DNA of 10,942 nucleotides, from NCBI GenBank assembly GCA_002307905.1, contig DBUL01000161.1, positions 15,004 through 25,945 of the forward strand, given 5' to 3'. The position numbers were made by a program, and so were the translations under genes. Origin of the DNA: Rhizobiaceae bacterium UBA1291. Lineage in GTDB: Bacteria > Pseudomonadota > Alphaproteobacteria > Rhizobiales > Rhizobiaceae. The notes beneath the pieces are model-generated. The model saw only the letters and a program-made list of their open reading frames with translations, was not told the DNA's origin and made no database searches. Positions 1 through 8,033 of the stretch are shown piece after piece. Within the stretch, counting starts at the first letter, position 1. Each line of letters opens with the position of its first letter.

Positions 1-109
1 GCCTGACCGTGAAGCGCAAGGCGACGGCGCGCTGCGAGCGTGCCGCAATCCGGCCCTCGTTGACGGCACCTGCAATGGACACTCCACGCTCGGAGACAAT
101 CTCAGCCAA
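1..109 (-). CDS. N-terminal part of an unidentified gene, cut by the left window edge
   Basis: A minus-strand frame stays open from position 109 to the window edge, giving about 36 residues that begin (M)AEIVSERGVSIAGAV and continue with NEGRIAARSQRAVALRF. I chose the TTG at 109-107 because a GGAG ribosome binding site (119-116) sits 6 nt upstream. An in-frame stop lies further upstream, so the gene must start close to here. Third codon positions are about three quarters G or C, as in the neighbouring genes. I do not recognise the protein and assign no function. It would be transcribed divergently from nadE. The overlapping plus-strand frame is also open, so the call stays tentative. Confidence 0.35.
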   Translation of the reverse strand, partial: MAEIVSERGVSIAGAVNEGRIAARSQRAVALRFTVR

Positions 110-144
110 CGCACTCTCCAGCAATCGAAAGAAGCTTAATAAAT

Positions 145-188
145 CTGTCGCACAGCTGTCACATAACCGTCATGAACGCTACATGAAC
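145..188 (+). promoter_or_regulatory. Pho-box-like array of 11-bp direct repeats (candidate PhoB site)
   Basis: Four heptamers follow each other at exact 11-bp steps: CTGTCGC (145-151), CTGTCAC (156-162), CCGTCAT (167-173) and GCTACAT (178-184), with 4-bp spacers ACAG, ATAA, GAAC and GAAC. PhoB binds tandem CTGTCAT heptamers separated by 4 AT-rich bases. The middle pair matches that consensus at 12 of 14 heptamer positions, the first at 5 of 7 and the last only at 3 of 7. The direction of the repeats points to nadE. No good -10 lies at the usual distance on that side, so the target could also be the divergent gene on the left. Confidence 0.45.
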
Positions 189-204
189 CGAGCCTGCCGG
201 CCGT

Positions 205-233
205 TTGTTTCCGCAATTTTACCGTCCTATGTT
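205..233 (+). promoter_or_regulatory. Possible sigma-70 type promoter for nadE
   Basis: TTGTTT (205-210) and TATGTT (228-233) are separated by 17 bp, giving 3 of 6 and 4 of 6 matches to the -35 and -10 consensus. Transcription would start near 240, about 55 nt before the nadE start codon. The match is modest and rests on spacing and position. Confidence 0.3.
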
Positions 234-294
234 GCAATGCGGCACACTGCTTTGGATCCCCGACATTGCGAAGGTGAGCGCCACGCGCTAAACG

Positions 295-1980
295 ATGGTC
301 ATGAGCGAAAATCAGACCCGTCCCGACACCCTTCGCATCGCCATTGCGCAGCTCGATCCGACTGTCGGCGACGTCGCCGGCAATCTTGCCAAGGCCCGCG
401 AGGCCCGAGCTGAAGCCGCATCGCAAGGCGCGGAGCTTTTGCTCCTGACCGAGCTGTTCATTTCCGGCTACCCGCCGGAGGATCTCGTGCTGAAATCGGC
501 CTTCCTCAGGGCGTGCCGCGTGGCGGTCGAACAGCTTGCCGCCGACACAGCCGATGGCGGCCCCGGTGTCGCGATCGGGTTCCCGCGGGAGGACGAGAAG
601 GGCCGCTACAATTCCGTTGCCGTTCTGGATGGCGGCAAGGTCATTGCGACCCGCGACAAGATCGATCTGCCGAACTACGGCGAGTTCGACGAGAAACGCG
701 TCTTCGACGCCGGCGAGATGCCAGGTCCGGTCAACTTCCGGGGTGTGCGTATCGGGATCCCGATCTGCGAGGACATCTGGGGGGATCTCGGTGTGTGCGA
801 AACGCTGGCCGAGGCCGGTGCCGAAATCCTGCTCGTTCCGAATGGGTCGCCCTATTTCCGCGAGAAGGTCGATATCCGCCACCAGGTGGCGCTGAAGCAG
901 GTGATCGAGTCCGGTTTGCCGCTGATCTACGCCAACCAATTGGGGGGGCAGGACGAACTTGTGTTCGACGGTGCGAGCTTCGCCTTCAACGCTGACAAGA
1001 CCCTTGCCTTCCAGATGAGCCAGTTCGAGGCCACCCTTTCGGTCACCACCTGGAAGCGCGCAGCCGATGGCTGGCGCTGCAGCGAAGGGCCGATGTCGCG
1101 CATCCCGGAAAAGGAAGAGGCCGATTATCGCGCCTGCGTGCTCGGGTTCCGCGACTATGTGAACAAGAACGGTTTCAAGAGCGTCGTGCTCGGCCTTTCA
1201 GGCGGCATTGATTCCGCGATCTGTGCGGCGATTGCCGTTGATGCGCTCGGTGAAGAGCGGGTGCGGGCGATCATGCTGCCCTACCGCTATACGTCGCAGG
1301 AATCGCTGGCCGACGCCGCCGCCTGCGCCAGGGCGCTCGGCTGCCATTATGACACCGTGCCGATCGCCGAGCCGGTCGAGGGTTTTCTTTCGGCGCTCTC
1401 CGACATGTTCGAGGGCACCGAAAGCGGCGTCACCGAAGAGAACCTGCAGAGCCGCACCCGCGGCACGATCCTGATGGCGATCTCCAACAAGTTCGGCTCG
1501 ATGGTCGTGACGACGGGCAACAAGTCGGAAATGTCGGTCGGCTATGCGACGCTCTACGGCGACATGAACGGCGGCTTCAATCCGATCAAGGACCTCTACA
1601 AGATGCAGGTCTATGCGCTGGCCGCGTGGCGCAACAAGCATGTGCCGCCAGGCGCACTCGGCCCGTCGGGTGAGGTGATCCCGGCCAATATCCTCTCCAA
1701 GGCGCCTTCGGCCGAGCTTCGGCCCAACCAGACGGACCAGGATTCGCTGCCGCCCTATCCGGTGCTGGACGATATCCTCGAATGCCTGGTCGAGAAGGAA
1801 ATGTCGGTCGAGGAAATCGTTGCGCGTGGCCACGAGATCGCCACCGTCCACAGGGTTGAGCATTTGCTCTACCTCGCCGAGTACAAGCGCCGCCAGTCGG
1901 CGCCGGGCGTGAAGATCACCCGCAAGAATTTCGGACGAGACCGGCGCTATCCGATCACCAACCGCTTCCGCGACCGTTGA
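295..1980 (+). CDS. nadE: Glutamine-dependent NAD+ synthetase
   Basis: It makes NAD+ from nicotinic acid adenine dinucleotide and ATP, using ammonia released from glutamine, in the last step of NAD+ biosynthesis in the cytoplasm. The 561-residue protein has two parts. Residues about 12-270 are a nitrilase-type glutaminase with the Glu-Lys-Cys triad visible at E53 (LLLLTELF), K122 (TRDKIDLPNYGEF) and C158 (GIPICEDIW). Residues about 280-550 are the synthetase, with the ATP-pyrophosphatase loop SGGIDS (302-307), the TTGNKSE motif (406-412) and the substrate loop KAPSAELRPNQTDQDSLPPY near 469-488. The length suits the short bacterial two-domain class. ATG at 295 or 301 can start it. Neither has a good ribosome binding site; the nearest purine run, AAGGTGAG (271-278), is 16 nt away. 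A TolB-like gene follows after 30 bp and may be co-transcribed. Confidence 0.98.
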   Translation: MVMSENQTRPDTLRIAIAQLDPTVGDVAGNLAKAREARAEAASQGAELLLLTELFISGYPPEDLVLKSAFLRACRVAVEQLAADTADGGPGVAIGFPREDEKGRYNSVAVLDGGKVIATRDKIDLPNYGEFDEKRVFDAGEMPGPVNFRGVRIGIPICEDIWGDLGVCETLAEAGAEILLVPNGSPYFREKVDIRHQVALKQVIESGLPLIYANQLGGQDELVFDGASFAFNADKTLAFQMSQFEATLSVTTWKRAADGWRCSEGPMSRIPEKEEADYRACVLGFRDYVNKNGFKSVVLGLSGGIDSAICAAIAVDALGEERVRAIMLPYRYTSQESLADAAACARALGCHYDTVPIAEPVEGFLSALSDMFEGTESGVTEENLQSRTRGTILMAISNKFGSMVVTTGNKSEMSVGYATLYGDMNGGFNPIKDLYKMQVYALAAWRNKHVPPGALGPSGEVIPANILSKAPSAELRPNQTDQDSLPPYPVLDDILECLVEKEMSVEEIVARGHEIATVHRVEHLLYLAEYKRRQSAPGVKITRKNFGRDRRYPITNRFRDR

Positions 1981-2010
1981 TCCCAGCGTCTGCGGCCTGA
2001 CGAGGGTGCG

Positions 2011-2844
2011 ATGCGCAGTTCCGTCGAGATCTACAGTATCCGCAGCCGCACGCACCGCGTGGTCTGGCAGTCGGATCAACTGGTCGAGGCACCCAACTGG
2101 AGCCCGGACGGCGCATCGCTGATCATCAACGGCGACGGTCTGCTCTATCGCCTGCCGGTGGACGGCAGTGCCGCGCCGCAGCGAATCGATACCGGCTTCG
2201 CTACCGACTGCAATAACGACCACGGCATTTCACCCGACGGCCGATGGCTCGTGGTGTCGGACAAGGTGGAGTACGGCAAATCCTGCATCTACATCCTGCC
2301 GGTCGAGGGTGGCGAGCCGCGCCAGGTCACGCAGAACATGCCCTCCTACTGGCACGGCTGGTCACCAGACGGCCGGACGCTGGCCTATTGCGGCATTCGC
2401 GACGAGATCTTCGACATCTACACGATCTCCGTCGATGGCGGGGAGGAGGCCAGGCTCACCTTCGGCGAGGGGCGCAACGACGGTCCGGACTATTCGCCGG
2501 ACGGGAAATGGATCTATTTCAATTCCAGCCGCTCGGGGCGGATGCAGATCTGGCGCGTGCCCTCCGAAGGCGGGGCGGCCGAGCGGATCACCGACAGCGC
2601 ATTCGGTGACTGGTTCCCGCATCCCTCGCCGAAGGGCGACAAGGTCCTGCTTTTGTCCTACGGCCCGGATGTCTTTGACCATCCACGCGATCTTGACGTG
2701 CGGCTGCGCCTCATGGATCCGGACGGCGGAAATCTGGAGACATTGTTCGAACTGTTCGGCGGGCAGGGCACGATCAACGTCCCGTGCTGGTCGCCGGATG
2801 GCGAGGAAATCGCCTATGTGCGCTATTTTCCGACAGCCGGGTGA
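2011..2844 (+). CDS. TolB-like six-bladed beta-propeller protein
   Basis: The 277-residue protein is made almost entirely of TolB/PD40-type propeller repeats. The signature (W/Y/I/P)SP(D/K)G occurs six times, at residues 30-34, 73-77, 117-121, 161-165, 205-209 and 260-264. Spacing is a regular 43-44 residues except for a longer fifth blade, so a six-bladed propeller is expected. There is no signal peptide or membrane segment, unlike true TolB, which is periplasmic; this protein is therefore probably cytoplasmic. The ATG at 2011 has GAGGG (2002-2006) 4 nt upstream. The gap from the nadE stop is 30 bp, so both genes may share a transcript. Such stand-alone propellers are often labelled TolB-like or translocation proteins, but their substrate is unknown; a scaffold or oligosaccharide- or peptide-binding role is conceivable. 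Family call is firm, function is not. Confidence 0.9.
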   Translation: MRSSVEIYSIRSRTHRVVWQSDQLVEAPNWSPDGASLIINGDGLLYRLPVDGSAAPQRIDTGFATDCNNDHGISPDGRWLVVSDKVEYGKSCIYILPVEGGEPRQVTQNMPSYWHGWSPDGRTLAYCGIRDEIFDIYTISVDGGEEARLTFGEGRNDGPDYSPDGKWIYFNSSRSGRMQIWRVPSEGGAAERITDSAFGDWFPHPSPKGDKVLLLSYGPDVFDHPRDLDVRLRLMDPDGGNLETLFELFGGQGTINVPCWSPDGEEIAYVRYFPTAG

Positions 2845-2865
2845 CCTTGCCGCGCGTCGGGCCGC

Positions 2866-2893
2866 TTGCCTTGCGAGCCACGATCTGTAGTAA
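2866..2893 (+). promoter_or_regulatory. Weak candidate promoter for the riboswitch-bluB transcript
   Basis: TTGCCT (2866-2871) and TAGTAA (2888-2893) are 16 bp apart, with 4 of 6 and 3 of 6 consensus matches. Transcription would begin near 2900, just before the first conserved riboswitch base. Support comes mainly from this position. Confidence 0.25.
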
Positions 2894-2903
2894 CTGTCCG
2901 CGT

Positions 2904-3859
<956 letters not shown>

Positions 3860-3903
3860 GCTTTTGATCGTATTCTGCAGCAATGTCGCTCTCGACCGCT
3901 ATG

Positions 3904-3919
3904 TTTAACATGCGTTAAA
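3904..3919. repeat. Inverted repeat TTTAAC-N4-GTTAAA upstream of the chemoreceptor gene
   Basis: Two perfect 6-bp arms, TTTAAC (3904-3909) and GTTAAA (3914-3919), flank ATGC. The paired TTAA elements resemble a CtrA site (TTAA-N7-TTAA), and CtrA controls motility genes in many alphaproteobacteria, but the spacing here is 6, not 7. It may be a variant or another regulator's operator. Confidence 0.3.
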
Positions 3920-3925
3920 TATCAT

Positions 3926-3941
3926 GGGCTAAAACTAGCCC
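3926..3941. repeat. Small hairpin GGGCTA-AAAC-TAGCCC between bluB and the chemoreceptor gene
   Basis: A perfect 6-bp stem with a 4-base loop lies 66 nt after the bluB stop. It has no U-tract on either side, so it is at best a weak terminator or RNA 3' end for bluB. It could instead lie in the chemoreceptor leader. Confidence 0.35.
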
Positions 3942-3964
3942 TGCCTGGGAGTTCTCTCCACCAA

Positions 3965-3977
3965 TTGCATGATGCAA
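3965..3977. repeat. 13-bp palindrome TTGCAT-G-ATGCAA before the chemoreceptor gene
   Basis: The two 6-bp arms are perfect complements around one central base, 62 bp upstream of the chemoreceptor start codon. The position suits an operator, but I do not recognise the regulator. Confidence 0.3.
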
Positions 3978-4039
3978 GTATTGCGCACCGAATGGCTCGG
4001 TGAGGCTGTTTCCACTCTTCATAGGCAATTGGGGTCATC

Positions 4040-5917
4040 ATGAATCTTCTCAAAATCCGCCTCGGCAAGGCTGTTTCGGCTGGCATTGGCGCTCTTGTGC
4101 TCGTCAGTGTCTCGGTGATTGCCATTTCCGATATAGCCGGTCAGCGGCAACTCGAGGCGGTCATTGGCCTTTACGAGGAAGAGAGTAAGGCCGGCATGCT
4201 GCTGCGCGAACTGATCGCCAGCCAGAAGGACGTGGAACTGGCGATCGTCAGCACTCAGGAATCCCTCACCGACATTTCGGCGACACAGGGCCTGGACGGC
4301 CTGGACGACGGCTTCCTGCTTGCTGAGCAGGAGGGAGCGCGCCTTGCCAAACTGATCGAGCGCATCAACGACCTGGCTGTCGCATTGCAGGCCCCCGAAC
4401 TCGTTCCCGCCATGAAGCTACTCTCCGACCGCTATGGAGACTTTCATAAAGCAGGTGTCCAGATGGCCAATGCCTTCATCGCCGGCGGACCGGCGGAGGG
4501 CAACAGGCTGATGGGCGGCTTCGACGGCTTCTCCGATGCCCTTCAAAAGGAGATCGAGGCCACGGGCGCCATTGTCGCAGCGGTCGTGGATCGGGAGACG
4601 CGCAAGGCCGGGGCGGACATCACCGGGGCCCGCGAGCAGTCGCGTGACATGGCTTTCGTTCTGGCGGCGCTCGGCGTATTCGTGCTTGCCTGCGGTGTCG
4701 GGCTTGCAGTCTTCGTCATGCGCCGGCTGCTGAGCCCGCTCAACCGGGCAACCGCCGCCATGAACCGGCTGGCAGAGGGACATGTCGATGTGGAACTCGC
4801 CGGGGTCGACCGTGCCGATGAGATTGGCGATCTCGCCCGCGCGTTCAGGAACTTCCGCGAAAACCTCATCGCCCGTCGCGACGCCGAGGCAGAAGAACAG
4901 CGCAATCGCGACCGTGTCGCCGAGATCCAGTCGATGAGTGATGCGGAACGGATTGCCGAACTCAATCGTACCAAGACGGCAGTCGATGCCCTTGCTGAGG
5001 CCCTTGACCGGCTGGCGCAGGGGGATCTGGCGTCGCGGATCACCACGAGTTTCGACGGCGAATATGATCGCCTGCGGACGAATTTCAACCAATCGGCAGA
5101 CCGGCTCCAGGCCGCCATGGTCGACATCACGGGCGTTTCGCACGAGATCCGCTCCAGCTCGGCCGAGATGCGGTCTGCTTCCGACGACCTTGCTCGCCGC
5201 ACCGAACAGCAGGCTGCAGCCCTCGAGCAGACGGCTGCCGCCCTCAACGAGATTACCACGACGGTCACCAATTCGGCGGCGATCGCCGACAGTGCAAGCC
5301 GCAAGGTCGCGGAGGCCAACCGGCAGGCACAGCAGTCGGACCAGATCGTCCGCAGCGCCATCGCCGCAATGGGCAATATCGAGGAGAGTTCGTCGCAGAT
5401 CGGCAAGATCATTGGCGTCATCGACGAGATCGCCTTCCAGACCAACCTTCTCGCGCTGAACGCCGGCGTCGAGGCGGCCCGCGCCGGTGACGCCGGCAAG
5501 GGTTTTGCGGTCGTTGCCCAGGAAGTCCGCGAGCTTGCCCAACGTTCGGCCAATGCAGCGAAAGAAATCACCGCTCTGGTCGTGCGAGCGAGCGAGGCTG
5601 TCACCTCCGGCGTTTCGCTGGTCAACCAGTCGGGTGAGATCCTCAGCCTGATCCAGGCGAATGTCACGGAAATCAACAGCGACATCGGCGCGATCGTCAC
5701 CGGAGCCCACGAACAGGCCACCGGCCTGTCTGAAATCAACGGTGCCATCAACCAGATGGATCAGGTGACCCAGCAGAATGCGGCCATGGTCGAACAGTCC
5801 ACCGCTTCCGCCCACAAGTTGGCGCAGGAGGCAGAGGAACTCTTTACCCAGTTGGGGCAGTTCGAGATCGGCGGCGGTCGACGCGCATCGGTACCGTCTC
5901 GGGCCCGTGCCGCCTGA
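4040..5917 (+). CDS. Methyl-accepting chemotaxis protein with a membrane-spanning sensor and two HAMP-like segments
   Basis: This inner-membrane chemoreceptor passes a periplasmic signal to the CheA/CheW kinase complex. The 625 residues show a first membrane helix at 10-30, a periplasmic sensor of about 170 residues (31-203, mostly helical in appearance, no recognised ligand motif), a second membrane helix at 204-226, a HAMP domain at about 227-280, a second HAMP-like stretch at about 305-360 ([21 protein letters not shown]), and the signalling domain at about 365-605. The highly conserved hairpin tip is at 463-500, including [21 protein letters not shown]. The tail ends in an Arg/Ala-rich stretch and lacks the NWETF-type CheR docking pentapeptide. 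GGGG (4031-4034) precedes the ATG by 5 nt. It stands alone, without che genes beside it, so the ligand cannot be inferred. Confidence 0.97.
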   Translation: MNLLKIRLGKAVSAGIGALVLVSVSVIAISDIAGQRQLEAVIGLYEEESKAGMLLRELIASQKDVELAIVSTQESLTDISATQGLDGLDDGFLLAEQEGARLAKLIERINDLAVALQAPELVPAMKLLSDRYGDFHKAGVQMANAFIAGGPAEGNRLMGGFDGFSDALQKEIEATGAIVAAVVDRETRKAGADITGAREQSRDMAFVLAALGVFVLACGVGLAVFVMRRLLSPLNRATAAMNRLAEGHVDVELAGVDRADEIGDLARAFRNFRENLIARRDAEAEEQRNRDRVAEIQSMSDAERIAELNRTKTAVDALAEALDRLAQGDLASRITTSFDGEYDRLRTNFNQSADRLQAAMVDITGVSHEIRSSSAEMRSASDDLARRTEQQAAALEQTAAALNEITTTVTNSAAIADSASRKVAEANRQAQQSDQIVRSAIAAMGNIEESSSQIGKIIGVIDEIAFQTNLLALNAGVEAARAGDAGKGFAVVAQEVRELAQRSANAAKEITALVVRASEAVTSGVSLVNQSGEILSLIQANVTEINSDIGAIVTGAHEQATGLSEINGAINQMDQVTQQNAAMVEQSTASAHKLAQEAEELFTQLGQFEIGGGRRASVPSRARAA

Positions 5918-5944
5918 GGGTAATCCAGTCCGCGACAGAAACCA

Positions 5945-5976
5945 GGAAACGGCCGGGCTCTTGTCCGGCCGTTTCC
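5945..5976. terminator. Bidirectional intrinsic-type terminator between convergent genes
   Basis: GGAAACGGCCGG (5945-5956) and CCGGCCGTTTCC (5965-5976) form a perfect 12-bp stem with an 8-base loop, 27 nt after the chemoreceptor stop and 43 nt beyond the end of the convergent DUF2865 gene. The stem itself ends in a short run of T on each strand rather than a long U-tract. It can serve both genes. Confidence 0.8.
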
Positions 5977-6019
5977 GTTCATCGCCGGGTCGGACCAGCC
6001 ATCAGCCGCGGGTTGGCGG

Positions 6020-7099
6020 CTATTGCTGGATCGGCTGAGGGCCGGGCAGGGCAGGTTTTCGCAGATCGATGTTGTTGGTCGTCGTCGGCAGGAAGGTCGG
6101 ACCAACCTGGCGTACGGAGGCGGCTTGCGGGTCGTAGATCCGCTCCGGCGGCTGTGATGCTGCCGGCGGAGAATACTGGTCCGGCGTCGAGTTATTCGAG
6201 CTGGATGGCCCGATCTCCAGAACAGCCTTGTCGTTGCCTCGGACGGATCTGCCTTGCACGCCCTGGTTCTGCATCCGGCGATGATAGGCGGCAAGATCGC
6301 AGCCGCAGGATGGGTCCTCGCCGCTTGGCCGGCTCAGGTATGCAAATGCGGTCGGCAGCATCCGATAGGGCCGGCCGGTCTCGGCGGAAACCATGTCGGC
6401 GCTCTCTTCGGTGCGCATGGCGTGGTAGTAGAGTTCCGTCTCAGTGTCAGGGCACATCTGCTCGCAGATCTGGATGTCGCGACGGAAGTTGAGCGGCGAG
6501 GTGTTCGACGAAATGGGGAAGAAAGCGCCGTCGCAGGTCCTGACGCACAGTGTCCGTAAGCTTCCATGCCTGGCATATGCCTGGAAGAGGCCGGACTGGT
6601 CGCCCTCTGCATAGTTTCCCGGTGCGGCGCCCGGGCGGGAAAAGCTGTGCGGCGAAGGCTCCGGCGCTTCAGGCTGATCTGTTTCATTGCAGTGGTTGGC
6701 TTCGAGTGCTGCCAGCAGTCGCTCCCGCACGGGATTGATGCCAGCGCCTCCTTGGCGTAGCGCGTCGCGTTTGTCGGATAGCATCCGTTTGTTGCTTTCC
6801 ATGCGCGTCAGGGCCGCGGAGAGCTGTCGGCATTGGCTCGTTCCGTCGGCCCGGTATTCAACGATGGCACCATCGCAGCGCAAGCGCCGCATGTCATAGC
6901 GTGCCTTGCGGATTTCAATGTTCTGTCGGGCAATGGCGCTGGCGTAGCGACGCATCTCGCTCGTGTCGGCGACGACTTCCGGCTGGGAGGCGAGTTGCAG
7001 GCGCAAATTCTCGCAGACCACCGAGGCCCGCGCCGCCATCGGCTGCAGGGTCAAGGTGACGGCAAGCGTCAACAGCAATCGTGTTCCGCGTCGGTGCAA
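6020..7099 (-). CDS. DUF2865 domain secreted protein, cysteine-rich, function unknown
   Basis: The 359-residue protein has a signal peptide (MHRRGTRLLLTLAVTLTLQPMAARA, cleavage near residue 25), so it is exported. A charged helical, probably coiled-coil region spans about 45-115, followed by a Pro-rich linker. The conserved core (about 180-270) carries the DUF2865 signature LRTLCVRTCDGAFFPIS, then CEQMCP, ELYYH and CGC, with paired cysteines (185/189, 212/216, 265/267) that could form disulfides. The tail is Pro/Ser-rich and disordered. This family occurs in Rhizobiales and has no known function. I chose the TTG at 7099 because GGGGA (7110-7106) sits 6 nt upstream and the signal peptide then begins at once. 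A longer form from TTG 7126 lacks a ribosome site. It is convergent with the chemoreceptor. Confidence 0.88.
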   Translation of the reverse strand: MHRRGTRLLLTLAVTLTLQPMAARASVVCENLRLQLASQPEVVADTSEMRRYASAIARQNIEIRKARYDMRRLRCDGAIVEYRADGTSQCRQLSAALTRMESNKRMLSDKRDALRQGGAGINPVRERLLAALEANHCNETDQPEAPEPSPHSFSRPGAAPGNYAEGDQSGLFQAYARHGSLRTLCVRTCDGAFFPISSNTSPLNFRRDIQICEQMCPDTETELYYHAMRTEESADMVSAETGRPYRMLPTAFAYLSRPSGEDPSCGCDLAAYHRRMQNQGVQGRSVRGNDKAVLEIGPSSSNNSTPDQYSPPAASQPPERIYDPQAASVRQVGPTFLPTTTNNIDLRKPALPGPQPIQQ

Positions 7100-7161
7100 G
7101 TCGCGTCCCCGTTCGGCGTGGTTCAACGTACGGATTACGTTGGAGGCCTAATAACACTTTC

Positions 7162-7190
7162 ACTCTAGTTTGCGAGAGTGGAGGCGCCAA
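7162..7190 (-). promoter_or_regulatory. Candidate promoter of the DUF2865 gene, overlapping an inverted repeat
   Basis: On the minus strand TTGGCG (7190-7185) and TAGAGT (7167-7162) are 17 bp apart, each matching the sigma-70 consensus at 4 of 6 positions. Transcription would start near 7155. The -10 overlaps a 6-bp inverted repeat, CACTCT (7161-7166) and AGAGTG (7175-7180), which could be an operator. Confidence 0.4.
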
Positions 7191-7214
7191 TCAGGAACAC
7201 GAATCTGTGTTAAT

Positions 7215-7247
7215 GCCGAAGCGCCGCGGCAGGCGTAGCGCTTCGGC
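7215..7247 (-). terminator. Stem-loop after the acyl-homoserine-lactone synthase gene
   Basis: GCCGAAGCGC (7215-7224) and GCGCTTCGGC (7238-7247) form a perfect 10-bp stem with a 13-base loop, 17 nt beyond the synthase stop codon. No long U-run follows on the minus strand (ATTAACA), so termination may be partial or Rho-assisted. Confidence 0.65.
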
Positions 7248-7264
7248 AAAGGGTTGAGGAGGGG

Positions 7265-7906
7265 TCAGGCGGCGCGTGCCGGTTCGAGAGCGGTCGGTTT
7301 GGCCAGCACAGGTCCGTCGATCTGTGCAACCGCCTTCATCCGCTGCAGCAGGTCCTGTGTCACCTCCCAGGCAACTGCGACAGCATAGACCGAGCCGATC
7401 TTGTGTGGTTCGGCAATGCGCTCGCCAGGACATCCCATCCGTCGGAACATGCGTTCCAGGAACACGTCCGTCACAGTGACGATATGGCTGAGACCGGAGG
7501 AGAGACCAAGCTCGCCGACGCCGCACATCAGTTCGGCCGCCGCGATGGTTACCTGGTTCGAGGCGCGGTCCTGCGAGATCTCCGGCTCGATGCAGAAGCG
7601 GCTCGATTCCCAGATCGCCCCGCTGCGGATCTGCGGGCGCCCGCCCAGGAGTATGGGGAAGGTGTCGTCGAGCATGTTGGGACCGAGCGTCGGCAGCAGC
7701 CGGAGCGACCCGCGCAACATGCCCTCAGGCGAATAGGACAGGACGTAGATGGGATTGGCATCGTCGTAGTGGTCGATTTCCCAGTCGTCCCTGACCGTCA
7801 CGTCCCACTTGAGCAGATCGTGGAAGACGCGCTTGCGCAGCCGGTGCATGGCGGCGATTTCCTGGGGAAAGTCATTGCGATTGGCGCCAGTGATGATCCG
7901 GATCAT
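7265..7906 (-). CDS. LuxI-family acyl-homoserine-lactone synthase
   Basis: It makes an acyl-homoserine-lactone quorum-sensing signal from S-adenosylmethionine and an acyl-ACP in the cytoplasm. The 213-residue protein carries the family's invariant residues in the usual numbering: R24, F28 and W34 (RLRKRVFHDLLKW), D45 and D48 (EIDHYDD), R69 (GSLRLLPT), E100 and R103 (WESSRF). A Thr near 144 (HIVTVTD) falls where Thr is often linked to 3-oxo or 3-hydroxy acyl preference, but the chain length cannot be read here. The ATG at 7906 has AGGGAG 6-7 nt upstream. An upstream in-frame extension to 7996 has no support and would run over the lux-type box. The luxR gene lies upstream on the same strand, 127 bp away. 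The arrangement resembles sinR-sinI of S. meliloti, which I recall makes long-chain signals. Confidence 0.97.
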   Translation of the reverse strand: MIRIITGANRNDFPQEIAAMHRLRKRVFHDLLKWDVTVRDDWEIDHYDDANPIYVLSYSPEGMLRGSLRLLPTLGPNMLDDTFPILLGGRPQIRSGAIWESSRFCIEPEISQDRASNQVTIAAAELMCGVGELGLSSGLSHIVTVTDVFLERMFRRMGCPGERIAEPHKIGSVYAVAVAWEVTQDLLQRMKAVAQIDGPVLAKPTALEPARAA

Positions 7907-7963
7907 TCCAGTCTCCCTTGTTTGTCGAGGCGACTGAAAGATGGCGAAACGCGCAAAAATTGA

Positions 7964-7983
7964 AACTGTCGGTAGCGACAGGT
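7964..7983 (-). promoter_or_regulatory. lux-type box upstream of the synthase gene
   Basis: On the minus strand the 20-bp site reads ACCTGTCGCTACCGACAGTT and matches the classical lux box (ACCTGTAGGATCGTACAGGT) at 13 of 20 positions. Its core, CTGTCG-N4-CGACAG, is a perfect inverted repeat. The site ends 57 bp before the luxI start. With its centre near -42.5, transcription would begin around 7931, consistent with a weak -10, CATCTT (7943-7938). The position fits activation of luxI by the adjacent LuxR protein or an orphan ExpR-type regulator. Confidence 0.8.
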
Positions 7984-7987
7984 CGCG

Positions 7988-8000
7988 ATAATGCAATTAT
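7988..8000. repeat. AT-rich inverted repeat ATAAT-GCA-ATTAT next to the lux-type box
   Basis: Two perfect 5-bp arms lie 4 bp upstream of the lux-type box (in the luxI direction), inside the most AT-rich stretch of the luxR-luxI gap. It may be a second regulator site or only an AT-rich upstream element. Confidence 0.25.
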
Positions 8001-8033
8001 GGATTATATTGGGCGAAGCGAAGTTCAGGCCGC

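Noticed and set aside
274..291. Five-codon GTG frame before nadE, considered as a leader peptide
   Set aside because: No ribosome site, and nothing in its codons (Val-Ser-Ala-Thr-Arg) suggests attenuation.
9..413. Open plus-strand frame of 134 codons covering the left gap and the start of nadE
   Set aside because: It runs through the Pho-like repeats, overlaps nadE in another frame, has no ribosome site and no recognisable protein features.
136..2223. Long minus-strand open frames opposite nadE (136-939 and 1198-2223)
   Set aside because: Typical shadow frames of a GC-rich gene. The plus-strand nadE has all catalytic motifs, and the shadow translations show no domain.
4418..5815. Minus-strand open frames of 465 and 402 codons opposite the chemoreceptor
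   Set aside because: Shadow frames. The plus-strand product has a complete chemoreceptor architecture.
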